The notes under the pieces: generated by a model | Seen by the model: the letters and a program-made list of their open reading frames with translations, nothing else | The model's database searches: none | Told to the model about the DNA's origin: nothing | Part shown: positions 45,200 through 57,732 of the stretch, in pieces | Layout of the letters: each line of letters starts with the position of its first letter | How positions within the stretch are numbered: position 1 is the stretch's first letter | Origin: Frisingicoccus caecimuris | Lineage (GTDB): Bacteria > Bacillota > Clostridia > Lachnospirales > Lachnospiraceae | Direction of reading: 5' to 3' | Assembly: GCF_004340975.1 (NCBI RefSeq) | Contig: NZ_SLXA01000005.1 | Coordinates: forward strand, 62,001-126,000 | DNA: 64,000 nt | Position numbers and translations under genes: made by a program

Positions 45200-45808
45200 A
45201 TGACAGATGACCGAGAGAAGGATGAAGTACTCATCAGCCGGTGCCGTCAGGGAGACCGGACGGCGCTGGAGCGTATTATGGAAAAATATAAACCGCTGGT
45301 CATAAAAAAGGCCCGTTCCATGTTTCTGATCGGCGGGGAGACTGAGGACCTGATTCAGGAGGGAATGATCGGCCTTTTTAAGGCGGTGCAGGATTTTGAC
45401 CCGGACAGGGAGACTTCATTTTACCGATTTTCCAAGCTGTGTATTGATCGTCAGATATATTCGGCGGTGACCAGCGCGGGACGAAAGAAACATAGTCCGT
45501 TAAATGGCTATGTTTCCCTGAGTGATTCGGAAGAAATAGAGTGGGAAGAACGATGGCATCAGACGACGGCTTCCGAAGTCAGCCCGGAAGAAACGCTTAT
45601 CAACAGGGAGCGGATGGAGATGATTCAGGAGAAACTGGGCAAGGGTCTCAGTCCTCTGGAGTGGTCCGTTTTAAAATTATTTCTTGAGGGATATAGTTAT
45701 GCCCAGATGGCGGATAAGCTCGGGAAAAAAGAAAAGTCTATTGATAACGCGCTGCGCCGGATCAAAGGGAAACTTCAGGATATTCTGGAAGGCATGAATC
45801 AGGTTTAG
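45200..45808 (+). CDS. sigH: Sigma-70 family factor, SigH (Spo0H)-like
   Basis: RNA polymerase sigma factor. 202 residues: region 2 with YKPLVIKKARSMFLIGGETE and DLIQEGMIGLFKAVQDFD (about residues 31-69), the DNA-melting stretch SFYRFSKLCIDRQIYSAV, and region 4 helix-turn-helix (about 150-190; LEGYSYAQMADKLGKKEKSI). Position directly after cysS-mrnC-rlmB matches the place of sigH in Bacillus, where it drives early sporulation and post-exponential genes. It lies flush with rlmB, with no intergenic base. Whether this organism sporulates cannot be judged from this window. Confidence 0.88.
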   Translation: MTDDREKDEVLISRCRQGDRTALERIMEKYKPLVIKKARSMFLIGGETEDLIQEGMIGLFKAVQDFDPDRETSFYRFSKLCIDRQIYSAVTSAGRKKHSPLNGYVSLSDSEEIEWEERWHQTTASEVSPEETLINRERMEMIQEKLGKGLSPLEWSVLKLFLEGYSYAQMADKLGKKEKSIDNALRRIKGKLQDILEGMNQV

Positions 45809-45845
45809 TTTCATCTTTTCCGACAGGGGAAAATTCAAAAAACAG

Positions 45846-45874
45846 TTGACAAGAAAGCGTTTATATATTATATT
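45846..45874 (+). promoter_or_regulatory. tRNA-Thr promoter
   Basis: Consensus TTGACA (45846-45851), 17-base spacer, TATATT (45869-45874), 30 bases before the tRNA. Confidence 0.75.
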
Positions 45875-45903
45875 AATTAAGCGGTTTACAGATTTGAGAC
45901 CAC

Positions 45904-45975
45904 GCTGATGTGGCTCAGAGGTAGAGCACTTCCTTGGTAAGGAAGGGGTCACGGGTTCAATTCCCGTCATCAGCT
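45904..45975 (+). tRNA. tRNA-Thr (GGT)
   Basis: Acceptor GCTGATG/CATCAGC, D arm GCTC/GAGC, anticodon stem CTTCC/GGAAG with loop TTGGTAA (anticodon 45936-45938), T arm ACGGG-TTCAATT-CCCGT, discriminator T. No encoded CCA. Confidence 0.95.
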
Positions 45976-45990
45976 TTAAGGAATAGCGAT

Positions 45991-46038
45991 AATAAAGGCT
46001 TTTCGATACATAATTTCGAAAAGTCTTTATTTCGTTTT
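45991..46038 (+). terminator. Terminator after tRNA-Thr
   Basis: 15-base arms AATAAAGGCTTTTCG (45991-46005) and CGAAAAGTCTTTATT (46017-46031), one G-T pair, then TTCGTTTT. Confidence 0.75.
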
Positions 46039-46089
46039 AGGCTTCTTCGGGGCCGGCTGAAAATGATATTGGTAAGGGAGATGTTCTGT

Positions 46090-46479
46090 ATGATTAAAGT
46101 GGGCGGAGAAACGGTACTCCTGTATAATCTGAATAACGAAAAGGGCAGAAAGATTCGCTTTCTTCTTGTCCGTCTGGGAATGCGTATCCGGGTCATCGAA
46201 AAAGAAGACTATGGCAAGCCCCTTGGCGTGCTGGCCGGGATGAAGGACGTGACGCTGGAGAATGAAAATGCGCCGGTGGAAGACTTTAATGATGAAATGA
46301 TGGTTTTGTACAGATTTTCTGATAAGCGTCTGGATGCACTTTTACAGGGAATGCGCAAAGAGGGGATTGAGCGTGTGGATTTGAAGGCTGTTTTGACGCC
46401 GACAAATTGCCGCTGGAATTCCTGGCAGCTTTTTCAGGAAATTCAGGAAGAACATCGGACAATGACCGGGGGAAAATGA
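46090..46479 (+). CDS. DUF3783-like conserved protein
   Basis: Small soluble protein of unknown function, 129 residues, resembling clostridial proteins I recall as DUF3783. The N-terminal half is a compact domain (VLLYNLNNEKGRKIRFLLVR, then IEKEDYGKPLGVLAG); the C-terminal half has VLYRFSDKRLDALLQGM and the conserved VDLKAVLTPTNCRWNSWQL (about residues 99-117) with a central Cys-Arg-Trp. TAAGGGAG at 46073-46080 is flush with an ATG at 46081 but 9 bases from the ATG at 46090, so 46090 is chosen. It lies between tRNA-Thr and glnS, probably in its own unit. Confidence 0.7.
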   Translation: MIKVGGETVLLYNLNNEKGRKIRFLLVRLGMRIRVIEKEDYGKPLGVLAGMKDVTLENENAPVEDFNDEMMVLYRFSDKRLDALLQGMRKEGIERVDLKAVLTPTNCRWNSWQLFQEIQEEHRTMTGGK

Positions 46480-46562
46480 CGCGAAATATGGGAATAAATG
46501 GCAGACAAAAGTGTCGTAATATGATAAAATCAATATTTAAGAATTAACAGGAGGCAGATGTT

Positions 46563-48230
46563 ATGGAAGAAAAAGAAGTGGTATCTAAAAATTTTATAGA
46601 GCAGATCATTGATAAGGATTTGGAGGAAGGCCATACCCATACGGTGGCGACACGGTTTCCGCCGGAGCCAAATGGTTATCTGCATATCGGACATGCGAAA
46701 TCTATTTTACTAAATTATGGATTGGCCCGGAAATACCATGGACATTTTAATCTTCGTTTTGACGATACAAACCCGACAAAAGAAAAAACAGAGTTTGTGG
46801 AATCCATTATCCGTGATGTCGAGTGGTTAGGCGCAAAATATGACGGCGAAGTACGGTTTGCATCCAATTATTTTCAGGAAATGTACGAAGCTGCGATTAA
46901 GTTGATTAAAAAAGGCAAAGCTTATGTATGTGATTTGAGTGCAGAGCAGATTCGTGAGTACCGAGGAACTTTAAAAGAACCTGGAAAAGAAAGTCCATAC
47001 AGAAACCGTTCTATTGAAGAAAATCTTGAACTTTTTGAAGGGATGAAAAATGGCGAATTTCCGGATGGTTCAAAAGTTCTCCGGGCAAAAATCGACATGG
47101 CTTCTCCGAACATGAATATGAGAGACCCGGTACTCTATCGTGTGGCCCGGATGAGTCATCACAATACCGGAGATGCATGGTGCATTTATCCAATGTATGA
47201 TTTTGCCCATCCGATTGAAGATGCGATTGAGGGTATCAGTCATTCCATCTGTACATTGGAATTTGAAGATCATCGTCCATTGTATGATTGGGTTGTTCGG
47301 GAGTTGGAATATCCGGAACCACCGAAGCAGATTGAGTTTGCAAAGATGTATCTGACGAATGTTGTTACCGGAAAACGCTATATTAAGCGTTTGGTAGACG
47401 AAGGAATTGTAGATGGATGGGACGACCCTCGTCTGGTGACCATCGCTGCACTGCGCCGCCGGGGCTTTACACCGGAATCTATCCGGAATTTTATGGAATT
47501 GGTCGGCGTATCCAAGGGAAACAGCTCTGTGGATTATGCAATGCTGGAATACTGTATCCGAGAGGATCTGAAGATGAAACGGCCGCGTGTGATGGCGATT
47601 CTTGATCCTGTGAAATTAATTATTGACAATTATCCGGAAGATCAGATAGAGTATATGGATGTCATGAATAATCAGGAAAAGGAAGAAATGGGTGTGCGCC
47701 AGGTGCCATTTGGCCGTGAACTCTATATTGAAAGAGAAGACTTTATGGAAGAACCGCCGAAGAAATATTTCCGTCTCTATCCGGGGAATGAAGTACGTCT
47801 GATGAACGCCTATTTTGTCAAATGTGTGGATTACAAAAAAGATGAAGATGGTAATATTACGGAGATTCATTGTACCTATGATCCAGAGACACGGAGCGGC
47901 AGTGGTTTCACCGGCCGTAAAGTGAAGGGGACGATTCACTGGGTAGCTGCACCGACAGCGGTGAAGGCTACGGTGCGTCTTTATGAAAATCTGGTAGATG
48001 AAGAAAAGGGCGTTTATAATGAGGATGGTTCTTTAAATTTGAATCCGAATTCTCTGAGAGTTCTGGAAAACTGCTATCTGGAGCCATCTTTGGCAGAGGC
48101 CAGACCAGGGGAGAGCTTCCAGTTTGTTCGTAATGGCTATTTCTGTGTGGATGAAAAAGACAGCACTCCGGAAAGGCTGGTGTTTAACCGGATCGTTTCA
48201 TTAAAGAGTTCTTATAAACCTGGAAAGTAA
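46563..48230 (+). CDS. glnS: Glutaminyl-tRNA synthetase
   Basis: Class I synthetase charging tRNA-Gln directly. 555 residues. [19 protein letters not shown] has the HIGH motif (about residues 31-49), followed by [15 protein letters not shown]; the anticodon-binding beta barrels fill the C-terminal third ([20 protein letters not shown] onward). The loop aligned with the E. coli VMSKR signature reads VTGKR before the conserved GWDDPR, so the usual serine is missing. GlnRS rather than GluRS is supported by GWDDPR and the two-barrel C-terminus. A terminator follows. Confidence 0.93.
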   Translation: MEEKEVVSKNFIEQIIDKDLEEGHTHTVATRFPPEPNGYLHIGHAKSILLNYGLARKYHGHFNLRFDDTNPTKEKTEFVESIIRDVEWLGAKYDGEVRFASNYFQEMYEAAIKLIKKGKAYVCDLSAEQIREYRGTLKEPGKESPYRNRSIEENLELFEGMKNGEFPDGSKVLRAKIDMASPNMNMRDPVLYRVARMSHHNTGDAWCIYPMYDFAHPIEDAIEGISHSICTLEFEDHRPLYDWVVRELEYPEPPKQIEFAKMYLTNVVTGKRYIKRLVDEGIVDGWDDPRLVTIAALRRRGFTPESIRNFMELVGVSKGNSSVDYAMLEYCIREDLKMKRPRVMAILDPVKLIIDNYPEDQIEYMDVMNNQEKEEMGVRQVPFGRELYIEREDFMEEPPKKYFRLYPGNEVRLMNAYFVKCVDYKKDEDGNITEIHCTYDPETRSGSGFTGRKVKGTIHWVAAPTAVKATVRLYENLVDEEKGVYNEDGSLNLNPNSLRVLENCYLEPSLAEARPGESFQFVRNGYFCVDEKDSTPERLVFNRIVSLKSSYKPGK

Positions 48231-48244
48231 AATATACAATAGAC

Positions 48245-48282
48245 AAAAAGGATGCGAAGCGAAAGCCTGGCATCCTTTTTTG
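48245..48282 (+). terminator. Terminator after glnS
   Basis: Perfect arms AAAAAGGATGC (48245-48255) and GCATCCTTTTT (48270-48280), T run, then G. Confidence 0.88.
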
Positions 48283-48373
48283 TAAATAAAATAAAAAAGA
48301 GAGATTTCAAGAGAAAAAAAGAGATAATTAAAGATTTACCGGAATATATTTAAAAATATGAGCCTTTTACAGG

Positions 48374-48402
48374 TTGCATATTGGAACATAATAAAATATT
48401 AT
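48374..48402 (+). promoter_or_regulatory. groESL promoter
   Basis: TTGCAT (48374-48379), 17-base spacer, TATTAT (48397-48402), just before the CIRCE element. Confidence 0.6.
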
Positions 48403-48413
48403 ATATCCAGTGG

Positions 48414-48440
48414 TTAGCACTCGAACCTAATGAGTGCTAA
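48414..48440 (+). promoter_or_regulatory. CIRCE element (HrcA operator)
   Basis: Perfect TTAGCACTC-N9-GAGTGCTAA, identical to the consensus inverted repeat. It lies 35 bases before groES, at the expected transcription start, so groESL is under HrcA heat-shock repression. hrcA itself is not in the window. Confidence 0.97.
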
Positions 48441-48475
48441 TAAAATAAAAATGCATTGTCAGGAGGAATTTAGAT

Positions 48476-48760
48476 ATGAAATTAGTACCATTGGGCGACA
48501 GAGTCGTATTAAAACAGCTTGTAGCAGAAGAGACAACAAAATCCGGTATCGTTTTGACCGGTCAGGCAAAAGAAAAACCACAGGAAGCAGAAGTAATCGC
48601 TGTAGGTCCTGGCGGTGTTGTTGACGGCAAAGAAGTGAAGATGGAAGTTTCTGTTGGTCAGAAGGTTATTTATTCCAAATATGCCGGAACAGAAGTGAAA
48701 CTTGAAGGTGAAGAATTTATTATTGTTAGACAGTCTGATATTTTAGCTGTTGTAGAGTAA
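48476..48760 (+). CDS. groES: Co-chaperonin GroES
   Basis: Heptameric lid of the GroEL cage. 94 residues, the usual length: [14 protein letters not shown] at the start, a mobile loop ([20 protein letters not shown], about residues 17-36), and C-terminal [23 protein letters not shown] precedes the ATG; groEL follows after 28 bases. Confidence 0.97.
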   Translation: MKLVPLGDRVVLKQLVAEETTKSGIVLTGQAKEKPQEAEVIAVGPGGVVDGKEVKMEVSVGQKVIYSKYAGTEVKLEGEEFIIVRQSDILAVVE

Positions 48761-48782
48761 TTTCATTTTATATTGGAGGTAG

Positions 48783-50411
<1,629 letters not shown>

Positions 50412-50476
50412 TTCAGGCCAAGTGCCCATTTGTGTAAGCATTAAGATATTATAAAGCCGTCCATACGGCGTCATGA

Positions 50477-50531
50477 AATCAGGGAGACATTTCCGAAATC
50501 TATCAGGATGGAATGTATCCCTGATTTTTTT
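50477..50531 (+). terminator. Terminator after groEL
   Basis: Arms AATCAGGGAGACATT (50477-50491) and AATGTATCCCTGATT (50512-50526) with one mismatch and TTTTTTT. The rest of the 302-base gap to guaB holds the guaB promoter and an inverted repeat; nothing else was seen. Confidence 0.85.
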
Positions 50532-50603
50532 GTATGATATCCAAAATATAAGAAAAAAGAAACAAATGAACCATTTTAGACAAAAATAATCTCTATTAGT
50601 AAA

Positions 50604-50672
50604 ACTTAACAAAGAGTTAAGTAATTATAATGATAACCTTATGTTGACTTTTGTCGGAAGAGTTGATATACT
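50604..50672 (+). promoter_or_regulatory. guaB promoter with upstream inverted repeat
   Basis: TTGACT (50644-50649), 17-base spacer, TATACT (50667-50672). A 7-5-7 inverted repeat ACTTAAC-AAAGA-GTTAAGT (50604-50622) lies 22 bases upstream of the -35. No purine riboswitch is visible. Confidence 0.65.
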
Positions 50673-50686
50673 TTAGAAACCTATAA

Positions 50687-52165
<1,479 letters not shown>

Positions 52166-52206
52166 TCTGTTTTTGTGCATAAAATAAATTAAAGAAATTT
52201 GTTTTG

Positions 52207-52236
52207 GGTGTTGTCAATTGGCAACACCTTCTTTTT
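52207..52236 (+). terminator. Terminator after guaB
   Basis: Arms GGTGTTG (52207-52213) and CAACACC (52222-52228), then TTCTTTTT. Confidence 0.75.
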
Positions 52237-52246
52237 ATGGTAAGAT
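52218..52246 (+). promoter_or_regulatory. Possible promoter of the amidase gene
   Basis: TTGGCA (52218-52223), 17-base spacer, extended -10 TGG-TAAGAT (52241-52246). The -35 falls inside the guaB terminator stem. Confidence 0.4.
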
Positions 52247-52267
52247 GTTTTTGTCGAAAGAGGGAGG

Positions 52268-52969
52268 GTGGCAGTTATTAAGAAAAAGAAGAAAATAAGA
52301 AAAGTTAAGTATATAAATGAAGAAAAAATACGTTTCTTTGCGATATTTGGTTGTTTGCTTATCTTTGTCATTACCCTGTGCGGGTTGATTTTCAGAGCCT
52401 GTACCCGAGATGACAGAATCAGTCCATACTGTCAGCCGGACCCGGCGTATGATGATGGACGGCCGTACATAGATGTCCAGCTTTTAACACCGAATGAATA
52501 TTCAAGGCCATGCATACCATCTGATGGTGTTCGAGGAATTGTGATCCACTATGTGGGAAATCCGGGCAGCAGCGCTCAATCGAACAGAGATTATTTTGAA
52601 GGATTAAAGGATAGCGGAGAGGCCTATGCCAGCAGTAATTTTGTTGTTGGCCTGGAAGGTGAGATCATTCAGTGTATACCGACGAACGAAATTGCCTACT
52701 GTTCAAATGAACGGAATTCTGACACGGTTTCAATCGAAGTCTGTCATGAGACCGCAGACGGTAAATTTAACGCTTCTACATATAGTTCTCTGGTGAATCT
52801 GACAGGATGGCTTTGTATGTATTTGGATGTTTCGCCGAAGTCTGTGATTCGCCATTACGATGTGACTGGGAAAATCTGTCCGAAATATTATGTAGAACAT
52901 GAGGATGCCTGGGATACCTTTATTGATGATGTGAAGGTGTGGATTCGGACTGAGAAAAGCCGTCAGTAA
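52268..52969 (+). CDS. Membrane-anchored N-acetylmuramoyl-L-alanine amidase
   Basis: Peptidoglycan hydrolase of the Amidase_2/PGRP fold. 233 residues: a very basic N-terminus (KKKKKIRKVK), one membrane anchor (about residues 24-43), then the catalytic domain outside the cell. Zinc ligands are visible as the His in GIVIHYVG (about 92) and the His in VIRHYDVTGKICPKYY (about 198), with the C-terminal lysine/Cys motif. The start is a GTG at 52268 with AGAGG 4 bases upstream, a close spacing, so the exact N-terminus is less sure. Likely role: wall turnover or spore cortex-type remodelling. Confidence 0.85.
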   Translation: MAVIKKKKKIRKVKYINEEKIRFFAIFGCLLIFVITLCGLIFRACTRDDRISPYCQPDPAYDDGRPYIDVQLLTPNEYSRPCIPSDGVRGIVIHYVGNPGSSAQSNRDYFEGLKDSGEAYASSNFVVGLEGEIIQCIPTNEIAYCSNERNSDTVSIEVCHETADGKFNASTYSSLVNLTGWLCMYLDVSPKSVIRHYDVTGKICPKYYVEHEDAWDTFIDDVKVWIRTEKSRQ

Positions 52970-52974
52970 TCCGG

Positions 52975-53003
52975 TTGTATAAATCGTGGGAATATGGTAC
53001 AGT
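52975..53003 (+). promoter_or_regulatory. Promoter of the M16C peptidase gene
   Basis: TTGTAT (52975-52980), 17-base spacer, TACAGT (52998-53003) preceded by TGG. Confidence 0.5.
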
Positions 53004-53028
53004 TTATATAATAAATGGAGGTTGATGT

Positions 53029-56001
53029 ATGAATCAGACAATAAAAATACCGGAAACTTACAGTATTTTGAAAAGCACATATATAGAAGAATTAAAGTCA
53101 GAGGCCCTGCTTTTAAAACATAAAAAAAGCGGAGCACGTATTGCTGTTTTATCAAATGAGGATATAAATAAAGTATTTCACGTGGCGTTTCGGACACCGC
53201 CGAAGGACAGTACCGGAGTGGCTCACATTCTGGAGCATTCGGTTCTCTGCGGTTCTGATGAATTTCCGGTCAAGGATCCCTTTGTAGAGCTGGTCAAAGG
53301 CTCATTAAATACCTTTTTAAATGCCATGACCTATTCGGATAAAACCGTCTATCCGGTGGCCAGCTGCAACGACGCGGATTTTCAGAATTTAATGCACGTC
53401 TATCTGGACGCCGTATTCCGTCCGAATATTTACAAGAGTAAAGAAATCTTCTTACAGGAAGGCTGGCATTACGAGCTGGAAAGTAAGGATGCACCTTTAA
53501 AATATAATGGTGTGGTTTACAATGAGATGAAGGGCGCTTTCTCATCGCCGGAACAGGTACTCTATCGCAAAATCAGTCAGACCCTCTACCCGGATACAAC
53601 TTATGGTGTGGAATCCGGCGGCGATCCGGCGAATATTCCGGATTTAAGTTATGAAGAATTTCTTGATTTTCACAAACGATATTATCATCCATCCAATGCC
53701 TGGCTATATCTTTACGGAAATATGGATGTGGAAGAAAAACTCCAATTTATAGATGAACACTATTTGAGTCATTACGATAGTATGACCGTAGATTCTTCCA
53801 TTCAGAAGCAGCCACCTTTTGAAAAAATGCAGGAAGTATGTTCGTCTTTTGCCGTTACGGATGATAATGAATTGAAAGAAAATACCTACCTGAGTTATAA
53901 CGTGGTCATTGGTACAAGTCTCGACAGGGAACTTTATCTGGCGATGCAGATACTTGAGTATGTGCTCATGTCTTCTCCCGGAGCCGTACTTAAAAAAGCA
54001 CTTTTGGAGAGCGGTATTGGCAAAGATGTTTTTGGAGAACTGGACAATGGTGTTTTACAGCCATATATGAGCATCATTGTAAAAAATGCAGAGGCCGGTC
54101 AGAAGGATGACTTCCTGAAAATCATTCGGGAAACGCTTACCCGACTTGCCGATGAAGGAATTAACCGGAAGTCATTGATGGCTGCAATTAATTATTATGA
54201 ATTTAAATATCGTGAAGGCGATTTCGGTCGTTATCCGGCCGGACTTATGTACGGACTTCAGATGATGGACAGCTGGCTCTATGATGAGACGAAGCCATTT
54301 ATTCATATCCAGGCCAGCGATACCTTTCAAATGTTGAAAGAAAATGTGGATAAAGGTTATTTTGAACAGCTGATTCGTACATGGCTTCTGGATAATAACC
54401 ATAGTTCTCTGCTCATCCTCGCACCGGAGAAGGGGTTGACGGAAAAGACGGAGGCGGAGACAGAAAAGAAACTGGCTGAATATAAAGATGGATTGTCCGA
54501 AGAAACTCTGGAAGCTATGGTGCGTCAGACAAAGGCTTTGAAACAGTATCAGGAGGAACCTTCGGCACCGGAGGATTTAGAGAAAATTCCGATTCTAGAA
54601 ATTGAAGATATTGAGCCGAAACCTCAGCCGTTCTATAATAAGTATGAAGAAATTCATGGATATCCGGTGCTTTATCATGATGTGGAGAGCCGGGGCATCG
54701 CCTATGTGAAATGGGTATTCGATACGGGTCGGGTGCCCTTTGAAAAAATACCTTATATCGGTCTGTTGTCCTCTGTGCTTGGAAACATCGATACGGAACG
54801 TCATAGTTATACCGAATTGGCCGATGAAATCAATATTCATACCGGCGGTATCCGGTTGAACACCAATATTTATACGGAGCAGGGCAGTGCCAATATCTTT
54901 TATCCGAAACTGGAAGTGGTGATGAAAGTACTTGTCCCTAAGCTTTCCGATGGGATACGGCTGATGGCAGAGGTCATGTCGGAGAGCAGACTTTCCGATA
55001 CGAAACGACTGAAAGAAATCATCGGTCAGTTAAAATCCCGTATTGAAATGATGATGAATGGCAACGGTCACACCGTAGCTGTAAACCGGGCCACCAGTTT
55101 TATTTCCCTTGCCGGTATGTATAGGGAATATGAAGAAGGATTGGCTTATTACCGGTTTATCGAGAGATTAAATAAAGATTTTGATACGCAGAAGGAACAC
55201 ATCGTTAAGGAGCTTAAAGAGACGGCAGAACTCATTTTTTCTAAAGGAAATGTTCTTTTGGATATTACCGGTTCAGAAATATCTTTAAATTCCGTTGTTG
55301 GTGAGATGGTTTCTGTTCTTGGACCGGTTTTAGCTGAATCCGATAAAATGCCGTCCGGGCTTGAGGAGGGAATTTTGCCGGAGGTGGGCTCCGCGCTGCG
55401 TCAGTCCATGGAGGGCGTTACGACGGAGGCGTATGCAACGGCGGGAATGGTCCAGTACGATGCCTGTGCGGGAGACTTTGCCCGGGCCGGATATGCTTAC
55501 CATGGCGCATTAAATGTTCTCAAAGTGATGATGAACTATGATTATCTCTGGATACGTCTGAGAGTTCAGGGAGGCGCTTACGGATGTATGTGCGGCTTTT
55601 CGCCAAATGGTACCGGATATTTTACTTCCTACCGGGATCCGAATCTGAAAGAAACTTATGAGGTTTATGAGGGTGCTGTAGATTATGTGAAGAATTATGA
55701 AGCGGACGAACGGACCATGCGTAAGTTTATTATCGGCGCTGTCAGCGGCATTGATGTACCGCTTGGAGCTTCGGATAAAGGCGCCCGCTCTTTAAGCGCA
55801 TGGCTGACTCATACATCTTACGAAAAACTACAAAAGAATCGGACAGAACTTCTGCATGCGGATGTGGAAACGATAAGAAGTCTCGCCGGTATCGTGGATG
55901 CAGTCGTGCATTCGAATATTCGCTGTGTTGTGGGCAGCGCATCAAAAATACAGGAAAATAAAGAGATGTTCCAGAAGGTTGAACCACTGACTGGGGCCTG
56001 A
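53029..56001 (+). CDS. M16C family zinc peptidase (presequence protease-like)
   Basis: Large single-chain clam-shell metallopeptidase of the PreP/falcilysin group. 990 residues, four M16 repeats. The active N-terminal repeat has HILEHSVLCGSDEFPVKDPF, with zinc motif HILEH (about residues 65-69), and the distal Glu in YNEMKGAFSSPE (about 165-176). The C-terminal half holds the R/Y substrate loop region (RVQGGAYGCMCGFSPNG, about 845-861). No signal peptide, so probably degrades peptides in the cytoplasm. TGGAGG precedes the ATG; era follows after 17 bases. Confidence 0.93.
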   Translation: MNQTIKIPETYSILKSTYIEELKSEALLLKHKKSGARIAVLSNEDINKVFHVAFRTPPKDSTGVAHILEHSVLCGSDEFPVKDPFVELVKGSLNTFLNAMTYSDKTVYPVASCNDADFQNLMHVYLDAVFRPNIYKSKEIFLQEGWHYELESKDAPLKYNGVVYNEMKGAFSSPEQVLYRKISQTLYPDTTYGVESGGDPANIPDLSYEEFLDFHKRYYHPSNAWLYLYGNMDVEEKLQFIDEHYLSHYDSMTVDSSIQKQPPFEKMQEVCSSFAVTDDNELKENTYLSYNVVIGTSLDRELYLAMQILEYVLMSSPGAVLKKALLESGIGKDVFGELDNGVLQPYMSIIVKNAEAGQKDDFLKIIRETLTRLADEGINRKSLMAAINYYEFKYREGDFGRYPAGLMYGLQMMDSWLYDETKPFIHIQASDTFQMLKENVDKGYFEQLIRTWLLDNNHSSLLILAPEKGLTEKTEAETEKKLAEYKDGLSEETLEAMVRQTKALKQYQEEPSAPEDLEKIPILEIEDIEPKPQPFYNKYEEIHGYPVLYHDVESRGIAYVKWVFDTGRVPFEKIPYIGLLSSVLGNIDTERHSYTELADEINIHTGGIRLNTNIYTEQGSANIFYPKLEVVMKVLVPKLSDGIRLMAEVMSESRLSDTKRLKEIIGQLKSRIEMMMNGNGHTVAVNRATSFISLAGMYREYEEGLAYYRFIERLNKDFDTQKEHIVKELKETAELIFSKGNVLLDITGSEISLNSVVGEMVSVLGPVLAESDKMPSGLEEGILPEVGSALRQSMEGVTTEAYATAGMVQYDACAGDFARAGYAYHGALNVLKVMMNYDYLWIRLRVQGGAYGCMCGFSPNGTGYFTSYRDPNLKETYEVYEGAVDYVKNYEADERTMRKFIIGAVSGIDVPLGASDKGARSLSAWLTHTSYEKLQKNRTELLHADVETIRSLAGIVDAVVHSNIRCVVGSASKIQENKEMFQKVEPLTGA

Positions 56002-56018
56002 CAGGGAGAATACAATAT

Positions 56019-56927
56019 ATGGAAAAAAAACAATTTAAATCGGGTTTTGTCACGCTCATCGGGCGTCCCAATGTGGGCAAATCCACACTGATGAATCAGT
56101 TGATCGGACAGAAGATAGCGATTACATCGAATAAACCCCAGACGACAAGAAACCGGATTCAGACCGTGTATACAAGTGATGATGGGCAGATCGTTTTTTT
56201 GGATACGCCGGGAATCCATAAAGCGAAAAATAAGCTTGGCGAGTACATGGTGAATGTGGCGGAACGGACGCTCAATGAAGTCGATGTGGTATTATGGCTT
56301 GTGGAACCGTCCACCTTTGTGGGAGCGGGAGAGCAGCACATCATTGAACAGCTTAAAAAAACAAAGACGCCGATTCTTCTTATTATCAATAAAATGGATA
56401 TGGTAAAAAAAGAAGAACTGCTGGAAGTGATGAAAGTATACGGCGGATTGATGGATTTTGCGGAGATTATTCCATGCTGCGCATTCACCGGTGAAAACTG
56501 TAAAGACGTTATTGCTTCGATTATGAAATATCTGCCGGAGGGGCCGAAGTTTTACGACGATGACGTGGTGACCGATCAGCCTGAACGGCAGATCGTGGCC
56601 GAACTGATTCGGGAAAAAGTCCTGCGTCTCATGGATGCGGAGGTGCCTCATGGCATCGCTGTCTCTGTGGAATCCATGAAAATGCGCCGTCATGGGCATA
56701 TAATGGACATTCATGCAACGATTGTATGTGAGAGGGATTCCCATAAGGGAATGATCATCGGCAAGCAGGGGCGGATGCTTCAGCAGATTGGCCAGAATGC
56801 CCGGTTCGAAATTGAAAATCTGCTGGATACAAAGGTCAATCTCCAACTTTGGGTGAAGGTTAAGAAAGACTGGAGAGACAGTGATTTTCTTATAAAGAAT
56901 TTTGGATACGATAAGAATGATTATTAG
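56019..56927 (+). CDS. era: GTPase Era
   Basis: Ribosome-assembly GTPase that binds the 3' end of 16S rRNA. 302 residues: G1 GRPNVGKSTLMNQ (about residues 15-27), G2 region TTRNRIQ, G3 DTPGIHK (about 63-69), G4 NKMD (about 124-127), and the C-terminal KH domain with GMIIGKQGRMLQQIG (about 246-260). recO starts 8 bases after its stop, the common Firmicute order era-recO. Confidence 0.97.
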   Translation: MEKKQFKSGFVTLIGRPNVGKSTLMNQLIGQKIAITSNKPQTTRNRIQTVYTSDDGQIVFLDTPGIHKAKNKLGEYMVNVAERTLNEVDVVLWLVEPSTFVGAGEQHIIEQLKKTKTPILLIINKMDMVKKEELLEVMKVYGGLMDFAEIIPCCAFTGENCKDVIASIMKYLPEGPKFYDDDVVTDQPERQIVAELIREKVLRLMDAEVPHGIAVSVESMKMRRHGHIMDIHATIVCERDSHKGMIIGKQGRMLQQIGQNARFEIENLLDTKVNLQLWVKVKKDWRDSDFLIKNFGYDKNDY

Positions 56928-56935
56928 GTGATAGT

Positions 56936-57694
56936 GTGATAGAATCGACGGCGGTCACCGGAATGGTGATCGGGACATCTCCCATAAATGAATATGACCG
57001 GCGCGTGGTACTTCTGACAAAAGAACGGGGTAAGATTACCGCTTTTGCCAGAGGGGCCAGGCGACAGTACAGCGCTATGCTGGCCGGAACTCAGCTTTTT
57101 GCTTTTGGTACCTTTCGGGTGATCGAAGGCAAAAATGCCTATACCCTTGTTTCAGCGGAGATTACCAATTATTTTGAAGCCATTCCAAAGGAACCGCTGA
57201 GAGCCTGTTATGCATCTTATTTTCTGGAAATGGCCGGATATTATGCCAGGGAGAATAATAACGAAGTAGAGTTGTTAAAACTGCTTTATCAGACACTTCG
57301 GATTCTGTGCCGGGATTCAGTGCCGAAGGCTTTGATCCGGGTCATTTATGAGCTGCGGATTTTTGTTGTTAATGGCGAGTATCCGGAATGTTTTCACTGT
57401 GTCTGCTGCGGTGAAGAAAAGGGATTGGGGCATTTCAGCCCGATGCGAAACGGTGTTGTCTGTGAGAAATGTCTTCCACAAGCCGGGCAGGTGCTGACTT
57501 TAAACGCTTCGGCTCTCTATGCAGCCCAGTATATTATCACATCCCCCATTGAAAAACTTTATACATTTAATGTGTCATCCGAAGTCCTGCGCCAATTGCA
57601 GAAGATGATGGAGTATTACATAAGGGAGCATATCGATAAAACATTTAAATCTCTGGAAATTCTGAATATTATGGAAAATTCAGGTGGAATTTAA
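56936..57694 (+). CDS. recO: DNA repair protein RecO
   Basis: Recombination mediator that helps RecA load on SSB-coated DNA. 252 residues: N-terminal OB fold (TGMVIGTSPINEYDRRVVLL and FARGARRQYSAML) and a helical domain with a four-cysteine zinc site CFHCVCCG (about 151-158) and CEKC (about 178). GTG start at 56936 with a TTAGGTG box; the adjacent GTG at 56934 is out of frame. Coupled to era. Confidence 0.93.
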   Translation: MIESTAVTGMVIGTSPINEYDRRVVLLTKERGKITAFARGARRQYSAMLAGTQLFAFGTFRVIEGKNAYTLVSAEITNYFEAIPKEPLRACYASYFLEMAGYYARENNNEVELLKLLYQTLRILCRDSVPKALIRVIYELRIFVVNGEYPECFHCVCCGEEKGLGHFSPMRNGVVCEKCLPQAGQVLTLNASALYAAQYIITSPIEKLYTFNVSSEVLRQLQKMMEYYIREHIDKTFKSLEILNIMENSGGI

Positions 57695-57732
57695 AATAAA
57701 TAGATTTTCAGAGTTTGTACCTATAAAAAATC

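Noticed and set aside
45934-46089. Upstream extension of the DUF3783-like gene
   Set aside because: It begins inside tRNA-Thr and crosses its terminator.
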